From: Aquarana catesbeiana
Lineage: Eukaryota; Chordata; Amphibia; Anura; Ranidae
NCBI RefSeq assembly: GCF_042186555.1
Contig: NC_133332.1
Coordinates: 204,010,609 to 204,074,608, forward strand
Direction: 5' to 3'
Length of the DNA: 64,000 nt
Shown: piece by piece, positions 34,625 through 45,116 of the stretch
How the letters are laid out: every line of letters begins with the position of its first letter
How positions within the stretch are numbered: position 1 is the stretch's first letter
Notes under the pieces: model-generated
What the model saw: only the letters and a program-made list of their open reading frames with translations
What the model was told of the DNA's origin: nothing
The model's database searches: none
Made by a program: the position numbers and the translations under genes

Positions 34625-34763
34625 CTTTAAGGCTGGATTCATATTTGTGAGGTGCATTAAAGCATGTTATGTCGTGTGCTAACCCTGGTTGAGGTGCCTA
34701 GTAAAACGAATGGCACTTGCAGTGCACCAACGCTCATTCAGTCATAGTGTGAACTTGGCCTTA
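34625..34763. mobile_element. Short MITE-like repeat in an rxra intron
   Basis: The ends ggctggattcatatttgtg and catagtgtgaacttggcc are imperfectly inverted, with TAA/TTA at the borders. It is about 135 bp. Confidence 0.5.
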
Positions 34764-35084
34764 GTGATTATCCTCTAATCCCCTGCACAGCACCACCCAG
34801 ACTGGGAGAGGGAGGACCAGCAAAAGGATAATTAGTCTTTGCTGCATGTACATGTGATGGCAAGATGACAGATGGAAAAAAATAGCTTCATCAGTTTGCC
34901 TGTTGCCCTTTCTTTTCTAATCACAAGCTTGGAGTTGACCAAGATATAGTACATAACTGCAGTAGAGAAAAGTGAGGTCACTGACTGGCAGGACTGTGTA
35001 AATCCTAGAACATGCTAGACAAAATTACAAACCTTTCTGCAGATAAAATCACTCTTATGTGTGCAAATTTGCCTGAAATTCAGT

Positions 35085-35378
35085 CTGAAGTCAGCTATAG
35101 ATGGATTGAAATTCATCAGGAACCGGATGAACTTCGATCGATGGGCAGGCTGGTTGTACTGAAGTCCCTCTATCAATCAACTTTGGTACAACCAGCCTGT
35201 TTTCTTTCTCCCGATCACTGCCGCCGCTGATATATAGCGACCAGTGGAGATCATTGTATTCTGCCGGTGTGGAAGGCTCCCTGCTGGCAGAACACAATAG
35301 CAGGAAGGAAGGAATTCCTCCATCAAAACTGTTGATGTGAGGATCGAGCAACTGCATAATGTATGGCCTGCCTTGGGT
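35085..35378. mobile_element. Dispersed repeat in an rxra intron (ggttgtactgaag / cttggtacaacc hairpin)
   Basis: It contains a hairpin ggctggttgtactgaag against ctttggtacaaccagcc at about 35149-35198 and a gcagaacacaatagcagg word shared with the 26384 family. The left end ctatagatgga and right end gtatggcctgcc are a weak inverted pair. Confidence 0.45.
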
Positions 35379-35984
35379 ATCGCTTCAAATTCCCTAAGGT
35401 TCAGGTAACCATTGTTTTAGTGCATCTGCATTATTTCTGCTGTTTAAATGGTATTTGTATCTGGGTGTCAGCTACATGCCTGAATGTACAGCAGTAATTA
35501 TATAAGTTGCAGAATGCTGAAAGTAGGGGGTCTATAAAGAGTCTTTGGCACTGGTTTGGGGAATTGGGAATTCTTCTTTTGTAAATGATAGTTTTTTCTA
35601 CATTTAGTTAAAGGATCTCTTCAAAGAATTAAAGGGTCAGACCACCTAAAAATAAACATTTCGGTTTTTGGAAAATGCTGATGGGGCTGGGTTTGTCAGA
35701 GACACCAGCTTTGAGACCCCTGCCTGTGATTTTCCAACCTTCATTAACCTGGAATGCATTTAAACAGCTTATTGTATGATATAATATTTCATGGAGTTCA
35801 CAATATATTGAATGCAGTAGGATAAGTTTGACTCCAAGGGCTGAGATTAGTGAACTAAATCAGGGGTTTTGTTCCAGAGGGATAAAAAAAATAGTGACTG
35901 TTGTGGGTGACCGGTCCCTTTAGGATATTTGACCACGTCCATTGTTTCTGAAGAGCGGCTGTGAGCCTGGATCTGAGTCTTGCA

Positions 35985-36480
35985 TAGCTCTGGCCGAGCT
36001 GTACGTTAAATAACTTCCCCAAAGTATTTTATCTAGCGACTTCATGTATTATTGAGCGGCGGGAACGGGCTCTGGGGATGGAGCACACATGAAACATTAA
36101 CAGGCCAACATCTAGCTAAGCGCAGAGGCTGCCTCCACTCATGCATCGTCTAACAAGAGATGAAACACAGCTTAAGGGCAGAGCAAATGCCGATAGGGCG
36201 GCCAGTCTCTTCCTTTCTTTTTATGGCATCCTAAAAGCATAAAATCAAACACAACAGCCTCTATTTTGTGTCTTCCAGAATGACTGTAACACTTTATGCT
36301 GCCTTTTTTGTCGATGGTCTTTTAGTGGAGTTGTAAGTTATTTATAGCCGCCTTGGTGTGAGCTGAAGATGTGAGAAAATGGCTCTACATTTAAATTGTT
36401 TATTCAGTTTCAAAAGCCCGGGCAGCTGCAAGTCTCCCGAGAGCTACCTGTCAAAAGAGACGTGCGCAGGTATTTGCTGG
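35985..36480. other. Non-repetitive intronic block, possible conserved regulatory element
   Basis: This part of the 5.1-kb rxra intron has balanced, complex sequence with no inverted ends, no simple repeat and no similarity to other parts of the window. It is unlike the repeat-rich flanks. Such islands are candidates for conserved non-coding elements. Conservation itself cannot be tested here. Confidence 0.25.
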
Positions 36481-36954
36481 CTTAGTGTAATGTGAAAATG
36501 GCGTGATGCTTCAGCTGGTCATCGAAAAATAAAAAGTGACAGGTCCTCTCTCAGCAGCATCAGGATTCTGTGGGGACTTAAACTGGAGATACAGGCTTTT
36601 CAATGTAATGTAAATAACATGGCAAATCAGGTTGATGTAAATAATCTTAATAGCGTATTGCTTTTTAATGTTTTCAAGTGTAATTACTGTATATGTGTGT
36701 GTGGCAGCCATCTTTGTTCATTACATATGCAGGTTTAGCTTCCTGCTCTTCAGTGTGTTTTTACTTCTGCTTTTCAGAATGCAACTCCACTTCTGAGGGC
36801 ACTTGATATATTGCCTCCTTATTCCGTGATTTAGTCTTGTATTGGCGCACTGTCACAGCACAATCGCGTGCATTGTACGCGGTTGTGGCGTGGCCCTATT
36901 GAGCTCAATGGGCGAGTTTGAGAATAGTGTCACTTGTCAAACTCTGCACCTTAA

Positions 36955-38290
36955 GTTAAAAATGCTGCAGCCTCAAAGTAAAGCATCGTGGCCATGACAT
37001 GTGTACAGTTCTGTAATAAATAAAAAGTGCAGTGCTACAATATTTCAAACATAAATTGCCATGTATAAGACAAAATATCATAAATGAAATATGTGACCAT
37101 ATTACATCACACAAACTCCTAACACATGATGAAAGTCCAAAAAGGTCCATAAAGTGCAAAGCCGTGTCCAAAGTGTGTGGAAATCATCCAGTGAAGGTAT
37201 GTTCTCAGGTGATATCAAACATAAAGTGACTCCAGAGAGGCTTCCTTCACCAAACTGCACTCGCCAGAATACCATTGGTAAATGGCATAATGTCAAAACA
37301 ACCTTTTGAGAGTTCCCAGCCAGGGCTTTTTTTCTCGGAGGATGGGTGCAGGAACTCCTCCCATCTGAGTCACCCCTTGTCTCTGCCCCCTACCCATCTC
37401 TGACCACCATCCCTTGATTCCACCCCCTACCCACCTACCAGTACTGCCCCTTTTAGAGAATACAGAATCAAGTATCGTTTTGTGGTGCTAAATCATTTGT
37501 ATGGAACATGTTGATGATAAAAAGAAAAGCAGTAAAATAGATCCCTTGTAGTCAGCAACAAAAGAATCCCAGTAATAGATCCCCACACAACAATAGACTC
37601 CCCTACCAACAATGGACTCCACCCCAACAACAATAGATTCCCTGCAGCAACAGTGAACTACCCACAACAAAATATCACACCCAGTAACAAAATATCCCCC
37701 CAAGTAACATTAGACCCCCCCCCCAGCAGCATCAATAGATCCTCCAGCAGCCAGTAAAAAGAGACCTCTCCCTCAACAGTAGATCCCTTCCAGCAACATA
37801 AGACCCCCCCATCAACAATAGTTTCCCCATCAGCAACAGTAGACCCTCACACAAAATCAGATCCCCACCAGTGACCATAGATCCCCCAGCAGCCAACATC
37901 AATAGACCCACCAGCACACCCCACACTCCACGCTATTACATACATTCGGTGCTGGAGGTGCCGGAACTGCATTCCCCCACGTTCCCACTGAAAAAAAGCC
38001 CTGTTCCCAGCAATCATCCAGTGGCTCTTCCTCACACTGAAACCTGATCAGAAGGGTGCTCACCACACGGTGCCCGAGAAAAGTTTTATGGTGTAGTAGT
38101 TTATTATAAAAATAATGACATACAATATAAAATAAAGGCTGTACATCCAAGTAAAAAACATAAGTGGCCAAACTTGCATCGATGACCGCCAATCCCAACC
38201 TAGGATACGGCGGTGTGGCGTCAGCATGCAAGGCTCCTTCCTACGCGTTTTGTGCACATGCACATCAGGGGATCCACCTACCTTTTTTTA
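36955..38290. mobile_element. Composite repeat in an rxra intron: foldback element with nested CA-rich insert
   Basis: The outer part includes caatatttcaaacataaa, gaaatcatccagtgaagg and, after the insert, gcaatcatccagtggctc. The motif acgcgttttgtgc...cacatcagggga at 38243-38272 places it with the foldback family. The insert (about 37315-38008) starts ccagccagggctttttttct and ends ctgaaaaaaagccctgttcc. Confidence 0.55.
37500..37925. repeat. Degenerate CA-rich minisatellite
   Basis: Irregular units of about 20-30 bp read cagcaacaatagatccccc, with poly-C stretches. Strong strand asymmetry (few G on this strand) gives long but meaningless minus-strand frames rich in Gly/Leu/Val. Confidence 0.65.
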
Positions 38291-38394
38291 TTTACTGAGT
38301 GGCATCATAGGGTTGGTCACCTTTGTGCTAGCAGCTTCACCTCTGAAGTGCTCACTGTGTTTTGTTTAGATATATACAGTCCTGTCCGGCTGTT

Positions 38395-38600
38395 TTGTGA
38401 CAGTTCAGATGGGCAGCCAAGGGGCAGTAAAACCATGGCTCAGCCACCCGCTTTTTACCACTCCCTGCCCATCTGAAAGTGCGGTTTGACAGGTGGTGGT
38501 GCCTGTCATTGTAACCCATTGATTTTAATGGGCCTGCTCCGCAACAGCCAAACGCTCGGCTTGCAGTTGCATTAGGGCTCACTTACACTAATGGTTGGGC
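38395..38600. repeat. Dispersed repeat (cagatgggcagcc ... tgcccatctgaaag)
   Basis: The pair cagatgggcagccaaggggcag/ctccctgcccatctg is inverted, with ttttaccac words between. A related segment lies at 16130-16205 (gacagtaaaactgcagctc, then ttttactgccccctggctgc). Confidence 0.45.
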
Positions 38601-39417
38601 GAGGGGATTGTTAAATCATGCAGTTGAGCCATGCCTTTACCACCCCTCAGGAATTATTCCCCGTCACTTCAAGTGAGTGGTGCTGTGCTGCAAGCCTTAC
38701 AACCACGTGAAATGCATGCGGTTGTGGCACACTAGTGCTGCGATCAAGGGGTTAAAGCAGGCGACGACGAGGCAGTACAACACCGCCTCGGCTCCTTTCA
38801 AATGCTCTCTAAAGTAAGAGAACAACCCCTTAAGTACTTTAAAAATCAAAGTTAAAAAAAAAAAAAAATGGCGACGGGAGTTGGTAGTCTCAGCTGTCAG
38901 CCACTGCTCTACTGTCCTCTGAAAAGGAACCTACCTCTGCAGCGTGTATGAAAGAGCCCTTTCTGTGTGATATCTGATTTCTGCAAGAGAGAGAGACAGT
39001 GGACCTATGCTAAGAGCTCCCTCTAGTGACCAATCTAACAACTTTCTATATTTAATACAATTAAAATAGCAAGTCAGACCATAGTTGGTAAAAAATTTGA
39101 ATGTCACATCAAATATTACTTTAACATAATGCAATAAAAACACTAAATATGTACACCCCCTAAAATTACATTGAGAACATATAAACCTTGTTCCCACTCT
39201 TACCAGGAATTGAACCAAAGACACCAATGCTGCATTTACAAATGTGAACCACATATGGTGGGCTAACCTACCCTATGTTTGTAGACTCAGAATGCTATTT
39301 TCTTATTTTGTATATTAGTTTTTTTTTTTTTTTTAGGGCTGATATCCTACTTTTTTTCCTGATGAATAGAAAGAGTGATTTGTTAACTTAAATTGCCTAA
39401 TTGTCATCTTCATGTAG
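38601..39417. other. rxra intron without recognised features
   Basis: AT-rich intronic sequence with poly-A (38853-38867) and poly-T (39319-39335). It leads into the acceptor at 39417. Confidence 0.5.
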
Positions 39418-39550
39418 GTTGGAATGAACTTCTTATCGCCTCCTTCTCACATCGGTCAATAGCTGTTAAAGACGGGATTCTCCTGGCCACTGGTCTTCAT
39501 GTGCACCGGAACAGTGCGCACAGTGCGGGTGTAGGAGCCATCTTTGATCG
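39418..39550 (+). CDS. rxra: rxra exon: LBD helix 5 to helix 7 (residues ~304-348)
   Basis: The acceptor is ttcatgtag. The exon is 133 nt: two bases completing Gly304, 43 codons and two bases (CG) of Arg348. It encodes WNELLIASFSHRSIAV and then GILLATGLHVHRNSAHSAG. Trp305 and Arg316 fall exactly at their human positions; Arg316 is the residue that pairs with the carboxylate of 9-cis-retinoic acid. The donor is gtagga, a poor match to GTRAGT, and the next intron is only 384 bp, so this junction probably depends on intron definition. Use of the donor is supported because joining CG to the T that opens the next exon gives Arg and the expected DRVLTEL. Confidence 0.97.
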
Positions 39551-39934
39551 GTAGGATGTTACCGTAGAGCTTTCAGATGAGAGCACCCTTCTTAAACAAG
39601 TGCAAGTTCTGTTTCCTAATATCATAGCAGGATTCAGCTGGTTCTGGTAATACAGTTGATGATAATGATCATCTTAAATGGAATTGTAGATAGAAAAACA
39701 CTCTCAGTGGATTGCTGTGGGAAAGATTTGAGCCTGACATGAAAACTTCACTGATCCATGTCTGTTATAACACGGCTTTTATTATTCAGGCAAACAATAA
39801 TGTTTTGCTGTTTAGAAAGGCCAGAGAAATGATATTCTGTTTCCTCCATGGTTTTTATTTATTCACTAATAATGGTAATATGAATTTACATAATTCACAA
39901 AACATTTCAAAAATTTTTTTTTCTCTTGGTTCAG

Positions 39935-40026
39935 TGTTCTGACAGAACTAGTGTCCAAAATGCGAGACATGCAGATGGACAAGACAGAGCTGGGGTGCCT
40001 CCGAGCAATCGTCCTTTTCAACCCAG
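39935..40026 (+). CDS. rxra: rxra exon: LBD helices 7-8 (residues ~348-379)
   Basis: This 92-nt exon follows a T-rich tract and the acceptor ctcttggttcag, and ends at the donor gtgagt. It supplies the last base of Arg348, codons 349-378 and the first base of Asp379. The translation reads [20 protein letters not shown] and then [10 protein letters not shown], essentially invariant across vertebrate RXRs. The following 2842-bp intron contains a TTAA-flanked dispersed repeat at 40076-41227 and a MITE at 42484-42676. Confidence 0.97.
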
Positions 40027-40075
40027 GTGAGTGAGTGAGGCTGTATGCTGGTCTTTGGTTATTGTTGATCTTAAC

Positions 40076-41227
40076 CCTTTCATGACTAAGCCTATTTTTG
40101 ACATTTGGTGTTTACAAGTTAAAATCCGTATTTTTTGCTAGAAAATTACTTACAGCCCCCAAACATTAGATATATATTTTTTAGCAGAGAATCTAGAGAA
40201 TAAAATGGAGATTGTTGCAATATTTTATATCACACGGTATTTGTACAGCGGTGTTTTAAACGCAAATTTTTGGGAAAAGGGACACTTTCATGAATTTTAA
40301 AAAAACCAAACAGTAAAGTTACCCCAATTTTTTTGTATAATGTGAAAGATGATGTTACGCCGAGTAAATAGATACCAAACATGTCACGCTTTATAATTGC
40401 ACACACTCGTGGAATGGCAACAAACGACAGTACCTAAGAATTTCCATAGGTGACGCTTGAAATTTTTTTTACGGTTACAAGGTTAGAGTTATAGAGTAGG
40501 TCTATTGCTAGAATTATTGCTCTCACTCTGACGATCGCGGTGATACCTCACATGTGTGATTTGAACACCGTTTACATATGCGGGCGCGACTTCCGTATGC
40601 GCTTTCTTTGCTGCGCAAGCTCGCGGGGATGGGAGTGCTTTAAAAAAAAAAATTTTAATTTATTTTTATATTTATAAATTGTGTTGAAAAAAAAAAATTT
40701 GATTACTTTTATTGTTGTCACAAGGAATGTAAACATCCCTTGTGACAGTAATAGGTGGTGACAGGTACTCTTTATGGAGGGATCGGGGGTCTAAAAGACC
40801 CCCAATCCCTCCTTTGCACTTCACAGTATTCAGATCGCCGTTTTCGGCAATTCTGAATACTGTGTATTTTTTTAAAACCGGCGTCATTGGCAGCCGAGTA
40901 AATGGGAAGTGACGTCATGACGTCGCTTCTGCGTTTACAATTAGAAGGCTGGAACTAAGTCCTCCACGGCTTCGTTCCAGCCCGCCCCCAGCGGCGTCCG
41001 ATTGGTAAGAGCGGCGGGAGGCAGCGGGAGGGGGGGGGGGGATGTCCCCTCCTGCTGCTCCGGTATAACAGCCGAGCGGCTTTTAGCCGCATCGATTGTT
41101 ATACCATGAAAGCTGATCGTCCGCTGTAAAAAACGGTACCGGGACGATGCCTGCAGCTGCGGGCATCATGCCGGTATAACCCCGGAAAGCCGAGTACGCA
41201 CATCTGCGTACACTCAGCGGGAAGGGG
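40076..41227. mobile_element. Dispersed ~1.15-kb non-coding repeat, family B, TTAA-flanked
   Basis: TTAA then ccctttcatgactaagcc opens the element, and gcgggaagggg then TTAA closes it. Inside are caagttaaaatccgtattt, tgttacgccgagtaaa, cgatcgcggtgatacctcac and a GC-rich 3' part with cgccgttttcggc. It lies within an rxra intron, has no coding capacity and is distinct from family A. Confidence 0.7.
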
Positions 41228-41234
41228 TTAAAAG

Positions 41235-41540
41235 AAAACTAAAGTTCTCTCTCACAAACAACAAGCTTCCAGGCTTCTTATTGCAGAAGAGACATTCAGT
41301 GTCTCTTCTGCAATAAAGTACACTTACCTGCCTGCTCAGTGTCTCCAAGGACACAAACTGAGCTGCACATGCGCATCTAGGCTTATATCGCCAGCACAGT
41401 CACTGCGTGCCGAGCCAACGGCCTCCTGTACAGGCGCAGGGGTGACTTCATCCTGAGCTGGCCAATGAGGATGACCGAAAACTGGCACCCAGGAGAAGAT
41501 GTCGATGAGGGATGGGGACCAATGAAGTTTGAAAGGTAAG
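41235..41540. mobile_element. Dispersed repeat in an rxra intron, related to 61430-61745
   Basis: It contains ttcttattgcagaagagac, a hairpin around cattcagtgtctcttctgc, then cttacctgcctgctc, tgagctggccaatgagga and caggagaagatgtcgatgag. The same order of words occurs at 61500-61735. Confidence 0.55.
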
Positions 41541-42483
41541 TTTAGCTCCACTCAGCTTGTAACATTTGCCTTTCAGAGTTGCATGTACACAACTGCTCAG
41601 AAATAGCATGTTTCCTGGTGATCTTACTTTTCCTGACTAAATCCCTCCAAAACTGATGCTTCAGGTATAGGTAGATGCAGATGGGTTAAATCATTTTTTG
41701 GATGTTGTCAAGTTTTTTTTTATCAATAAGGCAAGCATTATATAAGAAAATGGTGGAAAATAAGACCTTGTGCTTATAGATAATTGAGCATATTTCAATT
41801 TAAAAATCAGAAGAAAAGGTTGTTTTTGCTAGAATAAAGGAGAACGCCACCACTTCCTATATCTAAGCTGACAAAATTACCCCAATGCCATTATCAGAAA
41901 ATAAATGTATAAATAAAAATTGTCTGCTTGTAAGGAGTGTCTCTATTTCTGGGAAGTTTCATCTAAAGGGGAAATACTGTTGGCTTGGTTGTGCAAAAGA
42001 GAATCTTCTACCTTTTGGTCGTTACAGAAACACATGGCTTGTAATGTGAAATATTGTATCAATTTCTAATAAATATTAAGCTTCTATTTAAGCCAGGCGT
42101 GCTCAGGCCACATGTGGCCTGTGAAGCCCTCTGATGTGGCTCAGGACCTTAAACCAGGGAAGTGTAAGCCCTTGTTCTGGGATGGCAGGTCAGCAAGCCC
42201 AGATCCCAATCAACGGACTGCCAACCCACCATCCCAGAGCATCAGAGTGCATGGAGCTGGCTGCGGTGGGAGCAGGAGCCACATATGCAATGCTTCCTCT
42301 GTAGTGCCAACTCATGTACCAGGCGGATTGATACCAAGTGCACTTCACCTGGGACCTTTCTTGCAGCCTGGAGAGCGATACCAGCAGAAACTGAAAGAAT
42401 AAAAGGTCAGTGTATTAAAAATCACATGCACTGAACTTTTGCAATGGGCATATTGGCACGTATAAAAAAGGGGTTATTAGGCT

Positions 42484-42676
42484 GCTTTCACACATTTGGT
42501 GCACTTTCTGAAACCGCACCAAAACCTGAATGCAGACGTTTTGGTATGCTTCTAGAAAGTACGCCATACCCGCAAGATTTAATAGAAGTCTATGGCTCAG
42601 TGCAGCTAACCCGCAGGAAAGCCGCAGGTGCAATGTACTGTGGTAAATTGCAGCGCATCAGTGTGAAAGCAGGCTT
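42484..42676. mobile_element. Harbinger-like MITE in an rxra intron, TTA-flanked
   Basis: TTA then ggctgctttcacacattt opens the element and cagtgtgaaagcaggc then TTA closes it. It is about 195 bp, with an internal cgcaggaaagccgcagg patch. Confidence 0.7.
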
Positions 42677-42868
42677 ATAGGGGGCTCAGAACACTAAGGG
42701 CTCATTTACATTTGCAGTTTGGGGGGCTGTAAAACCCTATAGTTCATTGTGGCCCACGACCGGTTACCAAATCACTTAAGTGGCCCTCAGTCTTCAAAAA
42801 GATGAGCATCCCTGATTTAAGAGATGTGTATGGATCTGCATGGTTACATTTGTTTTTGTTTTTTACAG

Positions 42869-42974
42869 ATTCTAAAGGTCTCTCAAACCCGTCGGAGGTG
42901 GAGGCACTGCGGGAGAAGGTCTATGCATCTTTGGAGGCTTACTGCAAACATAAATACCCCGAACAGCCAGGAAG
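42869..42974 (+). CDS. rxra: rxra exon: LBD helices 8-9 (residues ~379-414)
   Basis: The acceptor is ttgttttttacag and the donor gtgagt. The exon is 106 nt: two bases of Asp379, 34 codons and two bases of Arg414. It encodes SKGLSNPSEVEALREK followed by VYASLEAYCKHKYPEQPG. Ser387 replaces the human Ala in SNPAEVE, a conservative difference on the surface. Phase is consistent with both neighbours and there are no disruptions. The following intron is 1994 bp and holds a non-repetitive block (43690-44170) that may be regulatory. Confidence 0.97.
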
Positions 42975-43689
42975 GTGAGTCTCCCTGCATCCTCCTCACA
43001 CTACCCAGAATCCCCTCTGCTCATAAACACAAAGGAAGGGGTGGGGTTGTTTTCTATGTATGGCATCTTCCAACTATGGAAAAAAGGACCCTTTTTCTGT
43101 CCAAATGTGCTAGACAAAAGACCTTCACCATAGTAATCCTTTTCTCATTGCAGATAGGAATAACGGCAAATTATTAGCTTTCAGATTCTGACAACCTATA
43201 GCAGAATAGATAAAAGCCACCACTTTTACGTTGATCTGTGCACAGCACTCCTGAAGTGGAGCTCAAGGGCGCCTTAATGAATTTTAGAAAACTACTTGAG
43301 CCTTCCCAAATGCTTTGCAAATACTTACCGAAGCTGATGCTCTTCAGATTAGAGGCTGTCATTATCTACTGAGAATACAGGTTGCCTGGCTACTATGGCG
43401 ATTCGGTGACATCAGTATATTTTCTAATTATGAAAATCAGTAGTGTTGACCTTCTAACCTACATGCTTTTTCTGTATTCGTGAAACCAGAGACAGGCAAC
43501 TAATATTTTCAGGAGCAACAGTGACCCTAAGGAATATATATAGGACCAAAAGAGGGACAGTTGTGCAAGAGAGAGGTGCAGAGGATTTGGGTACAGAAGA
43601 CAAACTCTAGGGAGCGGTAATGACATTATCAGGGAGCAGCAGATAATCATTAGTTGACTTGCTTTTATTTGTGACAGCACACTCTGTAA

Positions 43690-44170
43690 AGTCCTCAAAA
43701 TTCATCATTCATCTTTAAGGCTTTCCATTCTCCTCTGTTTCACCCCGTGTCCTCTAGGGGAACTCCAGCTGAAAAATGAGGCCGCAGCAGCGAAGGAGTC
43801 AGGCTCCCCTCCCCCGCCTCTCATATGTTTTAGTTTAAAATTTTAAAGTTTGCACTTCCTGGCCGGCATTCAGAAAGCCCTGTTTTTCCTGGCGCTCTGA
43901 CTCCCGTTCTCAATAGCTCAGCAGAATTCGCCCCTTTCCTTGGCCTCTCTCCAAGCTGAAAATGGATCAGATTTATTTTTTTCCCCTCATTCTAACCACG
44001 TTGATTGCGTGATGACGGGAAGAACTAAGTCGGCTGTCCCTTGAGGCGCAGTTAACGATTAATGAGAATTTTCATAGTCTGTGTGTTGGACTTTGATTCT
44101 ATTAGGAAAGCTGAATGACTGACCATATGTCTTGTGTCCAGCAGGAGATTTCATATTTAGGTGGACACTA
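43690..44170. other. Non-repetitive intronic block in the last rxra intron, possible regulatory element
   Basis: Complex sequence without repeat hallmarks, including a homeodomain-like core gttaacgattaatgag at about 44050 and several short GC-rich patches. It is located about 0.8-1.3 kb upstream of the terminal exon. Function is inferred only from its contrast with the surrounding repeat mosaic. Confidence 0.25.
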
Positions 44171-44968
44171 AAGAAGACCTGTCTTCTTCAGTGGAAATGG
44201 CTTTCCTGTTTAGATTTGGCCTCTGGACATACTTGATGGACTTTGGGCTTTTATATATACTATATTACCACCATTGAATATATTCAAATTCGTTAAATCA
44301 ATCCATCTAGGTTAATAGCAACATTATACATCTGAAGCATTTACTGTTTTCACTGAAAGTCTCTTGATATAAATCAGTACAGTGCCTAGCATTTAGAGAA
44401 GAGGAACAGAAAAGCACAATCCTCATTACCAACAAGAAAGCATGATATTGTATATATGCTACAATAGTAAAAAGTCAGCTACTACTAAAACCATTCCAGT
44501 CCTTGTTCTCTTGCAATTATTTGTACTTCATTAGGGAACAATGAGTGAATGCTTTATTTATTACAGCACTGCTGTGATGGAAAAGTAACTCTAATCAGCT
44601 GTCTGTTAGCAGGCAGGTTGCTGGGCTGCTGTACAACTTATCCTGCCACTTCTATTAGAAGCTGTTGTGATCAAGCTTGCTCCTAATGGTGTATATTATG
44701 AACCTTGATACTTCATCTCATTGTGTCTAATGAGAATTTTATGTCCAGTCATGTATCAGTCTTTTTAGGAGGTTATTAATTAATTTATTTTTGGTGTCAG
44801 TCGCTCCATTTTAGCTGGTTTTCTGTCCTGACTTAGACCAGCATGAAGGCCCCACAGAACTTCCTAGGAAAGGCTGTTTTTTTTTTTTTTTTTTTTTGTA
44901 CAAAAGGCTGCAGTGTTTTTTCTTTTCTTTTTTACTGACGCTTTGTTTTTTGCCTTCTCCACTGCTAG
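44171..44968. other. Last rxra intron, 3' part
   Basis: No dispersed repeat ends seen. It contains a poly-T tract at 44878-44897 and a T-rich segment up to the acceptor. Confidence 0.5.
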
Positions 44969-45116
44969 GTTTGCAAAGCTGCTGTTGCGTCTACCTGCCC
45001 TCCGTTCCATTGGCCTGAAATGTCTGGAACATCTCTTTTTCTTCAAGCTAATAGGAGACACACCAATTGATACCTTCTTAATGGAGATGCTGGAAGCTCC
45101 TCATCAAATGACTTAA
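44969..45116 (+). CDS. rxra: rxra terminal coding exon: helices 10-12 and AF-2 (residues ~414-462)
   Basis: The acceptor is ccactgctag. The exon holds one base of Arg414, 48 codons and a TAA stop at 45114-45116. It encodes FAKLLLRLPALRSIGLKC (helix 10/11 dimer surface, with Cys432 of the ligand pocket in its human position) and the AF-2 helix 12, FLMEMLEAP, with Glu453 and Glu456, which clamp coactivator LXXLL helices. The protein ends APHQMT, as in RXRA; from family knowledge RXRB ends APHQLA and RXRG ends TPLQIT, so this is the alpha paralogue. The six exons give 259 residues, which matches human residues 204-462 exactly. Poly-T at 44878-44897 lies about 70 bp upstream. Confidence 0.97.

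Noticed and set aside
37488..38231. Gly/Val/Leu-rich minus-strand frames that look like membrane proteins
   Set aside because: They are produced by the strand-asymmetric CA-rich minisatellite; hydrophobicity follows from the base composition.
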